From: a virus
Reading direction: 5' to 3' (one strand)
Length of the DNA stretch: 27,487 nucleotides
IMG/VR virus record: IMGVR_UViG_3300033183_000214
Location: 1 to 27,487 of that record
Position 1 is the first letter of the stretch. The number at the start of each line of letters is the position of its first letter. The notes under the pieces are model-generated. The model saw only the letters and a list, made by a program, of their open reading frames with translations, was not told where the DNA came from and searched no databases. Shown one piece after another: positions 17,001-22,964 of the stretch. The translations under genes were made by a program, and so were the position numbers.

Positions 17001-17280
17001 AGGGAAGGGAACAACACCCGTCGCGAATTACGGGGACGCGCCTTTTCAAATGTTGGGATTGACCCGATACGTCGCGGGCGGTGTGAAACCGATCGTTTAT
17101 TTGCCAGCCTTCGAAAAATTGACGGGTGATTCGTTGACGTTGAACCGATACAATCAACATATATTCGGACGAACGGACGGTTCCGTTTCATTCGACCATG
17201 TTGTCGGGGATGAATTACAAGGCGACAATCGTGGGGAAGTTTTCCGAATTGCAACCGTCAACATCAGGGAAATACAATGA
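14068..17280 (+). CDS. Large tail fibre/tip protein with sialidase-type Asp-boxes
   Basis: A 1070-residue protein between the tape measure and the hub. Residues about 100-400 have beta-propeller character with Asp-box motifs (S-x-D-x-G-x-T/S-W/F): STDDGVSW at 201-208, SIDNGCTF at 261-268, and a variant SDNNGVTW at 376-383. Asp-boxes mark sialidase/BNR-type folds, which often bind or cleave glycans. None of the catalytic Arg triad of sialidases could be identified by eye, so binding is more likely than hydrolysis. The following segment (about 480-640, TVTGSGTSVLGTGSENVRI, GIRIRNATGSNDYDVTVRLY) resembles a concanavalin-like jelly roll. The C terminus (about 970-1070) contains GLTRYVAGGVKPIVYLPAFE. 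Likely receptor-binding part of the tail tip. Start ATG 14068 is chosen over an in-frame TTG three bases earlier. Confidence 0.75.
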   Translation: MSSDITPNNLRGFIVPTEITSEHIWTDESTFTQSGRRTGVPTSNQGRTGMVLTAIGEQGDQSIDIETKKGGTAGSGASFGWKYANESEYYGFDAVNIPTGFDWFRYSSSSLTEYQRIDAVSHHGTMVGVYESFGSSNRRTIVAFQQNKSGSIVTDTLFTQTYISPPVGGFPSVCRLSDGSYLVGYIGYTGNDDGQIKIYRSTDDGVSWDLVSSGAFDIPIDLGLYTIQRIRMTANNNSILLVGELTNVSGSIRNLLVQYVSIDNGCTFNQVGISSDPARHRPDVVTLPDGSFGLVSIENTQKVTFTRIPYARFDVTSTTYSANENIVTDDASFPVCSISGSNLLFDGRMTVWIDDDGVLYCAIGNRTDKSIKLFTSDNNGVTWRKMSGNGTFDDANIYQPDSTGSEIEELSGLQHEGRSVLFGKHNRSIPRINLGGYSTRTFPAIVDFPKWYQYGRFDSNWIPLQLPNLGRYTVTGSGTSVLGTGSENVRITTSSNTRYFSTSQTTTLEQGVILRTRVRVGSGGSSAIDIIGIRIRNATGSNDYDVTVRLYTTGFRIVDNNDSGLVKHTESVSMTVEREMIIAMSNDFISIYHREHNENNERVWDDIHIDRLRDGGGAPFNLVYWGNLSFGTGVSEWSEMHLSEGDSTGNQMIGDTESTAFRQYPVTGDYLYLGGGVLISTAESPTYEGDTFAIVPRYDYQIERIIHDVSSSPRVQWRSESTSGGAVPSERIAFILDTDFGDLGNSYTDNQIIGFHLANINFRQFNVVRYNANTSSWVTVDSIDTSTGMNGRFIRVGATIIPNSGGTDVFYLHYGECSGWIVELDDGVNVTRRRVKHNSEGVWNQSFAGKQPVIHLEGCDNTEPAFGDVRFVPDTVSILVRGDATGAGWGIQINTQNTIDNDFRIGTMMFGSLFVVAPTYGRGRSIEFQANSQIIETRDGTTIGRKISNGGRIASISWTDGVDTSPVMGDNPDPNYWTGKGTTPVANYGDAPFQMLGLTRYVAGGVKPIVYLPAFEKLTGDSLTLNRYNQHIFGRTDGSVSFDHVVGDELQGDNRGEVFRIATVNIREIQ

Positions 17281-18938
17281 ACATTCATCCGAATAATTTG
17301 GTGAACGCCGAAATCGTTTTCGTTTTGGAAATCGATTGGAACGGTGATGTTCATCGCTTTTCGTCATTTCCCGTCGATGTGGAATCGGATGACGGTTCGA
17401 TTTCCTATATTGGACGAATGAACGAACCCGAAGTCAAGTTTCAAACGAAAATCGTCGGGTTCAATCCCGAAGGTGATTCGATCCCAATGGAAATAATTTT
17501 CGAAGGGGTCGATTTGGTCGAACAGTATTGGAAAGGGCGAAAATTGGACGGTTCATCGTGTGAAATTGCGATGTATACGGTTCGAAATGGTTCGGTTGTC
17601 CAATCATACGAAAATCGTATTCCATTGTACAAGGGGCGAATCGTTCAACCTATTATCGGCGACCCCGACCAACCGTCGGGACGTGTGACGTTTTCAATCG
17701 AAAACAATTTGAACACCCGTCGTCGTCGATTGTTGGAACAATCATCGAAAATCGCGTTGTTGGATTTCCCCGATATGCATGTTGAGTCATCCGAAGGGAA
17801 AATCCTTCCGTTCGTATTCGGTACCCCGTCCGATTATCCCGTTGTAAAATCGACGAACGATGTTGGTTCGGGTTCGGGTGCGGTTTCCCCCGCTTATTTG
17901 GTCAAAACGGCGTTTTCTGCGGGGATTGATATTGTTTTGACATTCGCGAATCATCCCGTCAACGCGTCAACGGTGACGGTTCATGATTTCAAAGGAAACA
18001 TCGATTCGATTTCGGTGGACGTTTTGAACCGAACGTCGGACGGTTCATTGTATTCGGCGGTCGATTTGACGGGGTCAACGATAGCGCATGACGGAACGGC
18101 GGGGGTCGCGACTGACGATTTCTATTATTGGATTGAATACGACGACGGGGGCGGGTTCCCGAATCCCTACGGCGACGGGACGTTGTCAGGTGGTGGCGAT
18201 ATATGTCGATATATGTTGGAATTGTCGGGATTGGATGTCGATTGGTCGTCATGGAATGGAATGTCGGGGATTCTCAACCGATACCGTTTCGCGGGATATG
18301 TGAACGACCCGACCGTCGACGCGTTCGATTGGATGTTGGAAAACATTGTCGCGTTCCTTCCGATTGAAGTGATCAACGGTGAACGCGGGATTCGACCCGT
18401 TTTGTCGTTGTACCATTACGCGAACAATTTCGACCCGATTTTCGATTTCGTCGAAGGGGATGACATCGAAATCATTTCCCCAATGGTTCCAATGAAGGAA
18501 CCCGACGACATCGTCAACGATTTGACCCTTTCGTTCGGTTGGTCAGGTCAATCGGAAATATTCCGTTCGCGTATGCAAATCAAAGGAACGTCAGGGGGAC
18601 AATTGACAATCGTCGACCCAATCGCGAAAATGTCGTTCGATCGATTTGGTCGTCGTGAAAAGGAATTGGAATCATATTTCGTTTATGATTTGAACACCGC
18701 GTCGAAAATACTTCGGGATCAAATCCGAATTAATGGTTTGAACGCGATCGGAATCGAAATGGATTGTCACCCGCGTTTCGGTTTCCTTCGGGTCGGTGAT
18801 GTTGTGACGTTGTCGTCGGAACGTCTGAAAATGACGCGAACAATTGGTCAGATAGTGGCGAAACGGTGGAACGGGGGTCGTTGGCGATATATATTGTCAA
18901 TTGAAGAAAACATTTTCGTCAATCAGGAAACCCAATGA
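17277..18938 (+). CDS. Tail hub/baseplate protein
   Basis: A 553-residue protein coupled to both neighbours by ATGA overlaps. The N-terminal third is beta-rich (VFVLEIDWNGDVHRFSSFPV, ISYIGRMNEPEVKFQTKIVG, ESYENRIPLYKGRIV-like). A central region (about 200-310) contains VKTAFSAGIDIVLTFANHPV. The C-terminal part has WMLENIVAFLPIEVINGERG and NGLNAIGIEMDCHPRFGFLR, followed by VGDVVTLSSERLKMTRTIGQ; a late 'xGDVVxL' strand with a final strand is typical of hub proteins of the gp27-like fold that close the tail tube. Position between the large fibre and the amidase fits a tail tip component. The family is inferred from layout, not from a decisive motif. Confidence 0.65.
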   Translation: MNIHPNNLVNAEIVFVLEIDWNGDVHRFSSFPVDVESDDGSISYIGRMNEPEVKFQTKIVGFNPEGDSIPMEIIFEGVDLVEQYWKGRKLDGSSCEIAMYTVRNGSVVQSYENRIPLYKGRIVQPIIGDPDQPSGRVTFSIENNLNTRRRRLLEQSSKIALLDFPDMHVESSEGKILPFVFGTPSDYPVVKSTNDVGSGSGAVSPAYLVKTAFSAGIDIVLTFANHPVNASTVTVHDFKGNIDSISVDVLNRTSDGSLYSAVDLTGSTIAHDGTAGVATDDFYYWIEYDDGGGFPNPYGDGTLSGGGDICRYMLELSGLDVDWSSWNGMSGILNRYRFAGYVNDPTVDAFDWMLENIVAFLPIEVINGERGIRPVLSLYHYANNFDPIFDFVEGDDIEIISPMVPMKEPDDIVNDLTLSFGWSGQSEIFRSRMQIKGTSGGQLTIVDPIAKMSFDRFGRREKELESYFVYDLNTASKILRDQIRINGLNAIGIEMDCHPRFGFLRVGDVVTLSSERLKMTRTIGQIVAKRWNGGRWRYILSIEENIFVNQETQ

Positions 18939-19522
18939 AAACCCTTGTCATCCTAGACCGTCAACACGTTGGAAAACCGACCAACCTTCGGGATTTGGGC
19001 GCGTCCGTTGTGGATTCGAACGGGGTGACAATTTCGGAAGGGGTCGAAACCGCGAAATATATTTTGGAAATCGAAATCGAATGTCGTCGTCAGGGATATG
19101 ACGTGATTGTCATGTCAGACGGTGGATATTCGGAACGTCACGCCCGCGTCAACTATTACGCAAACCAATATGACGGTTCGGTCATTTATATCGCCTGTCA
19201 TATCAACGCGGGCGGTTCGGGAATATATGGTTCGTCATTCTATGATTGGAGATCGTCAACGGGTGAAAAATTGGCGCGTCATATCGCGAACGAATGTTCG
19301 ATTTTGGGATATGATTGGTTATCAATCGAATGTCGCCCGAATAATTGGACGAAAAACGCTTTTCATACGATCAAAGGGGTCGCGCCCGTCGCGGTATGCT
19401 TTGAACCGTATTTCATAGACAATCCCCGTCATCGTGAAACGATGATGAATGACGGGGGTCGAAAATTGTTGGCGGTTCAACTTGTCACCGCCTTGAATCA
19501 TTTCACAACGGAACGAACATGA
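18935..19522 (+). CDS. N-acetylmuramoyl-L-alanine amidase (Amidase_3-type endolysin)
   Basis: A 195-residue zinc amidase cleaving the bond between muramic acid and the peptide stem of peptidoglycan. Ligand and catalytic residues of the Amidase_3 fold are visible in order: H11 in LDRQHVGKP, E35 (or E38) in TISEGVETAK, H89 in YIACHINAG, and the catalytic E157 in VCFEPYFIDN. The first motif is DRQH rather than the usual DPGHGG. There is no signal peptide and no wall-binding domain; the chain is just the catalytic domain, as in minimal endolysins. It is coupled to the hub gene upstream and to two small genes downstream that complete a lysis cassette. It could also be part of the tail tip, given its coupling to the hub gene, but the downstream holin candidate favours lysis. 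Confidence 0.85.
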   Translation: MKTLVILDRQHVGKPTNLRDLGASVVDSNGVTISEGVETAKYILEIEIECRRQGYDVIVMSDGGYSERHARVNYYANQYDGSVIYIACHINAGGSGIYGSSFYDWRSSTGEKLARHIANECSILGYDWLSIECRPNNWTKNAFHTIKGVAPVAVCFEPYFIDNPRHRETMMNDGGRKLLAVQLVTALNHFTTERT

Positions 19523-19734
19523 ATTGGAACCGAATCGCATTGGTCGCGAACATTATCAAAGCCCTGACACCCTTCATATTTCGATTGGTGGACGACATCG
19601 TCGACGCCAAAAAGAAAGATTCCGAAGGTGGAAAGAAAATCACCAAATCCGAACGTCAAGAAATCATTATGGAACACGTGATCGATTTTCCCCTGATTAT
19701 CGAAATGATTGTCGCGGAAATGGAAAAGAAATGA
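19519..19734 (+). CDS. Small lysis-cassette protein, function unknown
   Basis: A 71-residue protein overlapping the amidase gene and the next gene by ATGA on both sides. The N terminus has a hydrophobic amphipathic helix (RIALVANIIKALTPFIFRLV), then a charged segment (DAKKKDSEGGKKITKSERQE), then another hydrophobic helix (DFPLIIEMIVAEME). It is too polar for a clear membrane span, but could associate with the membrane. Wedged between the endolysin and a holin candidate, it may be a lysis regulator or second holin component. It is also possible that it is a small virion protein. No family recognised. Confidence 0.6.
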   Translation: MNWNRIALVANIIKALTPFIFRLVDDIVDAKKKDSEGGKKITKSERQEIIMEHVIDFPLIIEMIVAEMEKK

Positions 19735-20051
19735 CCGTCGAACGTGTTTTGTCGTTGGCTATGGGGCAAGGTGGCGCGTTGGTGTTGTCGCTTATGATGA
19801 TTTATTTTATTGTCAAATCGATAAAGGTCATCGCGATTTGGATTGATACAAAATTGACGAATTGGGTTGAGCGTCATCTAGCCCAAATCGATTCGATGTT
19901 GGATGAATCAAAAGAAGATAGGAAAATGTATCAACAATCGATGTTGAAAATCCTTGAACAATTCGACATCATCGAAGATCGAATCATTTATCAGGGAAAA
20001 CAATTAGAACGTATCGAACAGAAAATCGGCGGTGAACGTGCCGATTCGTAA
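19731..20051 (+). CDS. Putative holin (one membrane span plus coiled coil)
   Basis: A 106-residue protein. The start ATG 19731 overlaps the preceding stop (ATGA); the longer open frame from 19524 is a shadow. Residues about 14-37 form one clear transmembrane helix (GALVLSLMMIYFIVKSIKVI), followed by a long charged coiled coil (HLAQIDSMLDESKEDRKMYQ, EQFDIIEDRIIYQGKQLERI). A small protein with one N-terminal span and a cytoplasmic coiled coil, next to an endolysin, is compatible with a holin or with a Rz-like spanin component. The lack of a signal peptide or lipobox makes a spanin less likely. Context and membrane topology are the only evidence. Confidence 0.55.
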   Translation: MTVERVLSLAMGQGGALVLSLMMIYFIVKSIKVIAIWIDTKLTNWVERHLAQIDSMLDESKEDRKMYQQSMLKILEQFDIIEDRIIYQGKQLERIEQKIGGERADS

Positions 20052-20202
20052 AACGTCGAAGGGATACAAAATCGAAAACGTCGCGGGGTACTCCAAAACC
20101 AAAAAGAAAGCGACCAAACGTTTGAAGGCGATCAAATCATCGCAATCAAAACGAACAATGAAACGAAAGGTTCAATCATCCCGTCGAAAGCCTAGAAAAT
20201 AG
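20038..20202 (+). CDS. 54-residue highly basic protein
   Basis: Starts at GTG 20038 inside the preceding gene (14-base overlap); GGCGGTGAAC provides a ribosome site. The product MPIRKTSKGYKIENVAGYSK continues with a Lys/Arg-rich chain (TKKKATKRLKAIKSSQSKRT) to a basic end (RRKPRK). The 'P-x-R-K-x-x-x-GY-x-I-x-N ... K-x-K-A-x-K-x-L-x-AI' layout resembles a family of tiny basic phage proteins often seen next to structural or lysis genes. Likely nucleic acid binding or virion associated. The last 31 bases overlap, antisense, the 3' end of the minus-strand exonuclease gene. It is confirmed only by codon use, the ribosome site and the coupling. Confidence 0.55.
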   Translation: MPIRKTSKGYKIENVAGYSKTKKKATKRLKAIKSSQSKRTMKRKVQSSRRKPRK

Positions 20203-20753
20203 TGTTTCCATTCCCAAAATAGACGTTTGAACCAATTCGCGCGGTTCAATATATGAAACAACCGTCGACAATCTTCCGCGTCTTTCATCGCGGTGTGGGC
20301 TTTATCAAACGACCACCCAAAAAATTTTCTTACCTTGTCCATTGAAACGCCCCGAAGTGGTAGGTGTTCCCAACATAATGAATGAGTATCGATTTTAGAA
20401 AACGAAATCCGTTGTTCGGTTCGGGCGATTCGACAATGATGGTCAATATAGTTCCAATCAAACGAAACGTTGTGACCAACAATGACACCATAATTCAACC
20501 ATTTCGCGACGACGGGGGCGATTTCTTTCCATGTTGGCGCGTCTTTCCATTCGTGCGGGTTATAGTGGTTGATTTCCAAAGCCCGTTTCGACGCGGTGTG
20601 GATATGAATTGGTTTCACCTTCGAATAGAAATGTTCGGTTTGACCCTTTTCGTTTTCCCGAATGATGGCGATTTCGATGATTTCCCCCGTCCCTGACGAA
20701 AGGTGTGTCGTTTCGATGTCGACGAACAAAAGTGGATACTTATTTCGATTCAT
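20172..20753 (-). CDS. DnaQ-like DEDDh 3'-5' exonuclease
   Basis: A 193-residue minus-strand protein with the exonuclease motifs of the DEDDh family: Exo I FVDIETTHL (D12, E14), Exo II IVGHNVSFDWNYI (D99), Exo III HTAMKDAED (H153, D158). These residues bind two metal ions and remove nucleotides from 3' ends, as in the epsilon proofreading subunit and RNase T. No polymerase is encoded in the window, so the enzyme could proofread for the host replisome, process DNA ends, or degrade RNA or host DNA. On the minus strand, GGGG precedes the start by seven bases. It converges on the lysis genes with a 31-base overlap and diverges from the early region, so it must have its own promoter in 20754-20850, which I could not define. 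Confidence 0.88.
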   Translation of the reverse strand: MNRNKYPLLFVDIETTHLSSGTGEIIEIAIIRENEKGQTEHFYSKVKPIHIHTASKRALEINHYNPHEWKDAPTWKEIAPVVAKWLNYGVIVGHNVSFDWNYIDHHCRIARTEQRISFSKIDTHSLCWEHLPLRGVSMDKVRKFFGWSFDKAHTAMKDAEDCRRLFHILNRANWFKRLFWEWKHYFLGFRRDD

Positions 20754-20979
20754 TGAATACCCCGAAAATGTGTTTTGATTGAATTGAATATACCCGTTTT
20801 ATATCGGAAACCCCGACATTATGACAAAATATGTCCAAATATGGCCACAAATCACCCCAAACGACACCGCGCGCCAAATCAACAACATATGTCGACAACT
20901 ATACACAAAAAGTTTTATCGTTATTCGTTCGGTAGGTTCGACGGTGTGAAATTATTTTCAGTTATTTTCGTTTATTTTG

Positions 20980-21030
20980 TTGTCAAAACGTAAAGTTTCC
21001 TTTACATTGTATATGAACACAACGTTCATA
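20980..21030 (+). promoter_or_regulatory. Putative early promoter with two operator-like palindromes
   Basis: A -35-like TTGTCA (20980-20985) and a -10-like TACATT (21003-21008) are 17 bases apart. The inverted repeat GTAAAG-TTTC-CTTTAC (20990-21005) fills the spacer, and a second, TATGAAC-ACAAC-GTTCATA (21012-21030), covers the expected transcription start. This layout fits a promoter shut by a repressor. The rest of the gene-free stretch 20754-21054 is AT-rich with runs of TTATTTT; I saw no coding sequence with a ribosome site in it. Confidence 0.5.
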
Positions 21031-21054
21031 ACAACAATCAAAACAGGAAACATC

Positions 21055-21267
21055 ATGTTTATAACACTTTCAAAAAAATTCGATTTTTGCGGTTGTAAAA
21101 ACGTATATATGAACGGAAATCAAATCGGTGACATCATCAAGGACGGCGAAACATTCACAATCAGAATTGGAAAACGTATCGGCGCGAATACAGTTTACAC
21201 CCAAATCAATACAACAAATGAAGAAATGATTATTAGCCTTGTTCGTAACTTTATCAATCAACACTAA
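21055..21267 (+). CDS. Hypothetical small early protein
   Basis: A 70-residue protein. The start ATG 21055 is chosen because it follows the leader AAACAGGAAACATCATG, which recurs before the next genes; an upstream TTG in the same frame lacks a ribosome site. Predicted strands: MFITLSKKFDFCGCKNVYMN, then GETFTIRIGKRIGANTVYTQ, then a helix EEMIISLVRNFINQ. The shape is that of a small beta-sheet plus helix domain. No family recognised. As the first gene after the putative early promoter it may act early, for example against a host function, but there is no direct evidence. Confidence 0.6.
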   Translation: MFITLSKKFDFCGCKNVYMNGNQIGDIIKDGETFTIRIGKRIGANTVYTQINTTNEEMIISLVRNFINQH

Positions 21268-21280
21268 AACAGAAAACATC

Positions 21281-21445
21281 ATGGTACAAATTACAAAATC
21301 ACAACTAGAACAGGCGACAAAAATTATCGTTGTAACATATGAATCAGGCGAAACGAAATGGTTTCCGTTCACACTTGAAAACATGGAAATCGTCATTTCA
21401 GAACATTCATGGATTGATGACATTCAAATCATCGAACGCGGATAA
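21281..21445 (+). CDS. Hypothetical small early protein
   Basis: A 54-residue protein starting at ATG 21281 after AAAACAGAAAACATCATG. The chain VQITKSQLEQATKIIVVTYE, SGETKWFPFTLENMEIVISE, HSWIDDIQIIERG looks like a compact alpha/beta fold with an acidic C-terminal half. No cysteines, membrane segments or known motif. It is followed 27 bases later by another gene with the same leader, so these genes form a small operon. Function unknown. Confidence 0.55.
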   Translation: MVQITKSQLEQATKIIVVTYESGETKWFPFTLENMEIVISEHSWIDDIQIIERG

Positions 21446-21472
21446 ACAATCAACAACCAAACAGGAAACATC

Positions 21473-21685
21473 ATGGAAAATAAAATCCAATCATATGAAA
21501 AAACAATGCAATTCGTTGCAACACTAAATCGAAAAGGTAATCAATGGGAATCAATCATTCATAAAAACATGAAATTGACTTTTATTGGGGAAAACTTCGC
21601 GGGGTATTTGTTCGACATTGTAATTTATTTCAGCGAAAATACTAATCGGTGGCATTACAAAGCGACAAAACACGTCGAATCATAA
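21473..21685 (+). CDS. Hypothetical small early protein
   Basis: A 70-residue protein after the same leader AAACAGGAAACATCATG. The sequence ENKIQSYEKTMQFVATLNRK, then MKLTFIGENFAGYLFDIVIY, then NTNRWHYKATKHVES suggests an N-terminal helix and a three- to four-strand sheet with aromatic residues. No family recognised; base composition is AT-richer than the late genes. It is followed by a small stem-loop at 21710-21731 before the next gene. Confidence 0.55.
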   Translation: MENKIQSYEKTMQFVATLNRKGNQWESIIHKNMKLTFIGENFAGYLFDIVIYFSENTNRWHYKATKHVES

Positions 21686-21709
21686 TCAATCTAACAATCA
21701 ATCAACATC

Positions 21710-21731
21710 GGGAATCCCTTTGGGGGTTCCC
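21710..21731 (+). other. Stem-loop between early genes
   Basis: GGGAATCCC (21710-21718) pairs over nine bases (one G-U) with GGGGTTCCC-side bases 21723-21731 around a TTTG loop. No T-run follows, so it is not a classical terminator. It sits 20 bases before the start of the next gene and may stabilise or partly block the mRNA. Confidence 0.5.
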
Positions 21732-21750
21732 ACAACAAACAGGAAAAACA

Positions 21751-21858
21751 ATGTTCAACAAAATCAAAGAACACATCATTCACACATTATTCGTCGGGGT
21801 TCTCTTTATGTCCCTTCCGATTTCTATGGCAATCATTATTTCAGTTTTGGGGGTGTAA
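21751..21858 (+). CDS. 35-residue membrane protein
   Basis: A tiny protein starting at ATG 21751 after AAACAGGAAAAACAATG, the same leader as its upstream neighbours. A short charged head (MFNKIKEHIIH) precedes one long hydrophobic span (TLFVGVLFMSLPISMAIIIS) that fills the rest of the chain. It is probably a single-pass inner-membrane peptide. Such peptides in early regions can alter host membrane proteins or exclude other phages, but the sequence gives no specific hint. The next start is two bases after its stop, so the two genes are coupled. Confidence 0.55.
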   Translation: MFNKIKEHIIHTLFVGVLFMSLPISMAIIISVLGV

Positions 21859-21859
21859 C

Positions 21860-22105
21860 ATGAGTTGGGGACAATATTTAAATAATGAATTACGATTCTT
21901 GAAACTTACACCAAAAGAATTGGAATACCATATCAACAAATATAATGAACAGATGAAAGTATTGCATGAAGTTAGAATGAAAATTCTAGACTGTCAAAAT
22001 GTTAGTAGATTCATCAACAATGAATTATTGAATGAATATGAGAAACTGAATGATCAAAAACAGCAGTTCATTAAAAGACTGAAAGAATTGAATGAAGGGG
22101 TATAA
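21860..22105 (+). CDS. 81-residue coiled-coil protein with foreign codon use
   Basis: RBS GGGGGTG ahead of ATG 21860. The chain is almost entirely helical and charged: ELRFLKLTPKELEYHINKYN, EQMKVLHEVRMKILDCQNVS, ELLNEYEKLNDQKQQFIKRL. It looks like a short antiparallel coiled coil. The base use differs from the rest of the window: in 21961-22020 there are five AG and two CT dinucleotides and no TCG or CGA, while a typical line of the late genes (3361-3420) has none of the first two and several of the latter. It uses AGA arginine codons, rare elsewhere. These are signs of recent acquisition. Function unknown. Confidence 0.65.
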   Translation: MSWGQYLNNELRFLKLTPKELEYHINKYNEQMKVLHEVRMKILDCQNVSRFINNELLNEYEKLNDQKQQFIKRLKELNEGV

Positions 22106-22106
22106 C

Positions 22107-22427
22107 ATGACAATCACTACAAAAGACTTTTCAGGAACCGAATTGGAATCATTCGTCGTCGAATACGCCCGCGAACGTCAAATCACCGTCGCCCCCCTTC
22201 CGAAAACGTGTGGGTGTGTGATGAACGAAGAAATGTTCGACATTCTATGTCAGGAAATGGACGCGCGAATCAACAAAATGACAAAAGGGGTTCGAATGTC
22301 GGTTTCCCAATCAGGGCGTTCACATGTTCGACCGTTGTTATTGGATTTGATCCCGATGATTCCGCGTATCGATGAACGTGTCGTTTTGGCGGGTGCATAT
22401 CAACGCGTTTTCGGGGGTGTCGAATGA
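22107..22427 (+). CDS. Hypothetical early protein upstream of the regulators
   Basis: A 106-residue protein. Start ATG 22107 follows GAAGGGG and lies one base after the preceding stop; the earlier in-frame ATG at 22092 would overlap that gene. An N-terminal part with ESFVVEYARERQITVAPLPK, a Cys pair in TCGCVMNEEMFDILCQEMDA, then a basic stretch (NKMTKGVRMSVSQSGRSHVR), and a C-terminal hydrophobic helix pair (LIPMIPRIDERVVLAGAYQR). No known motif. It returns to the TCG/CGA-rich codon style of the genome after the foreign-looking gene before it. The last base quartet ATGA couples it to an HTH-like protein, which suggests a linked regulatory job. Confidence 0.6.
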   Translation: MTITTKDFSGTELESFVVEYARERQITVAPLPKTCGCVMNEEMFDILCQEMDARINKMTKGVRMSVSQSGRSHVRPLLLDLIPMIPRIDERVVLAGAYQRVFGGVE

Positions 22428-22741
22428 GTTTCCGAACGATTCCCAAAAACACAACGTCATTCGGTGAACGTTTCGTCATTTATTCGATTTCGAAGTTTCC
22501 AAAATCGAACGTCATCGCCAAATTATCAGAATTGTCGGGAATGTGTGAACCGTTGGTTCGTAAAATCATCACCCGTCCAACCCCTGATATGAATCAACTT
22601 CGTCATTTGGTGGCGATGTGTGAATCGATTTCCACGACACCGCGACAATTCGAACGTAACGTTTCCGATTCGATTGAAGGGTTGCAATGTTACCGCGACG
22701 CGTTGAAACGCCTTGAACGGAAACAAGGGGGGTTGAAATGA
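22424..22741 (+). CDS. HTH-like DNA-binding protein (FG-x5-Y family, member 1)
   Basis: A 105-residue protein. Residues 13-20 read FGERFVIY, the FG-x5-Y signature also present in three other proteins of this window. A helix-turn-helix-like region follows (NVIAKLSELSGMCEPLVRKI, about 31-50), and then DMNQLRHLVAMCESISTTPR. The recognition-helix area is diverged from the classical XRE pattern: it has no W and no P-N element. It may bind DNA poorly, or act as a partner of the next gene product. Coupled by ATGA to genes on both sides. Likely a transcriptional regulator of the early region; the target is unknown. Confidence 0.55.
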   Translation: MSFRTIPKNTTSFGERFVIYSISKFPKSNVIAKLSELSGMCEPLVRKIITRPTPDMNQLRHLVAMCESISTTPRQFERNVSDSIEGLQCYRDALKRLERKQGGLK

Positions 22742-22953
22742 CATTCGGGGAAACATTACAACAATATATGAAAATGTCATCGATGACACATGACCAATTT
22801 TCGAAGGCGGTCGGGGTTTCACGTCAAACCGTTTCGTCATGGGTGAATGGTCATTCGTTGCCAAATCAAAACAAGTTCGATAAATTGATCGACGTCATAT
22901 CGAATCGATGTGGGATTCATCCCGCGTTGGTTTATGTGGCGTTCAAACGATAA
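22738..22953 (+). CDS. XRE/Cro-type HTH regulator (FG-x5-Y family, member 2)
   Basis: A 71-residue protein, a bare helix-turn-helix domain. FGETLQQY at residues 3-10 is followed by SMTHDQFSKAVGVSRQTVSSW (15-35), with the classic XRE second and third helices, then VNGHSLPNQNKFDKLIDVIS. The S-x-x-x-F-x-x-x-x-G-V-x-x-x-T-V-x-x-W pattern is textbook HTH_3. Such small proteins bind palindromic operators as dimers, like Cro. Encoded 70 bases before the primase gene, with a strong hairpin between them (22965-23003). It may repress the primase operon, itself or the early promoter near 20980. Confidence 0.8.
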   Translation: MTFGETLQQYMKMSSMTHDQFSKAVGVSRQTVSSWVNGHSLPNQNKFDKLIDVISNRCGIHPALVYVAFKR

Positions 22954-22964
22954 ACAATAAACAA

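Noticed and set aside
19524-19730. N-terminal extension of the holin candidate
   Set aside because: It is an arginine- and histidine-rich shadow of the 19519 gene; the real start is the coupled ATG at 19731.
20382-20696. Plus-strand 104-codon open frame opposite the exonuclease gene
   Set aside because: The minus strand holds clear DEDDh motifs; the plus frame has no ribosome site and no protein-like pattern.
20775-20993. 72-codon open frame in the early regulatory region
   Set aside because: It overlaps the promoter and operator elements, has no ribosome site and contains low-quality sequence.
21710-21731. Terminator between early genes
   Set aside because: The stem has no following T-run and the next gene uses the same leader type, so the operon probably continues.
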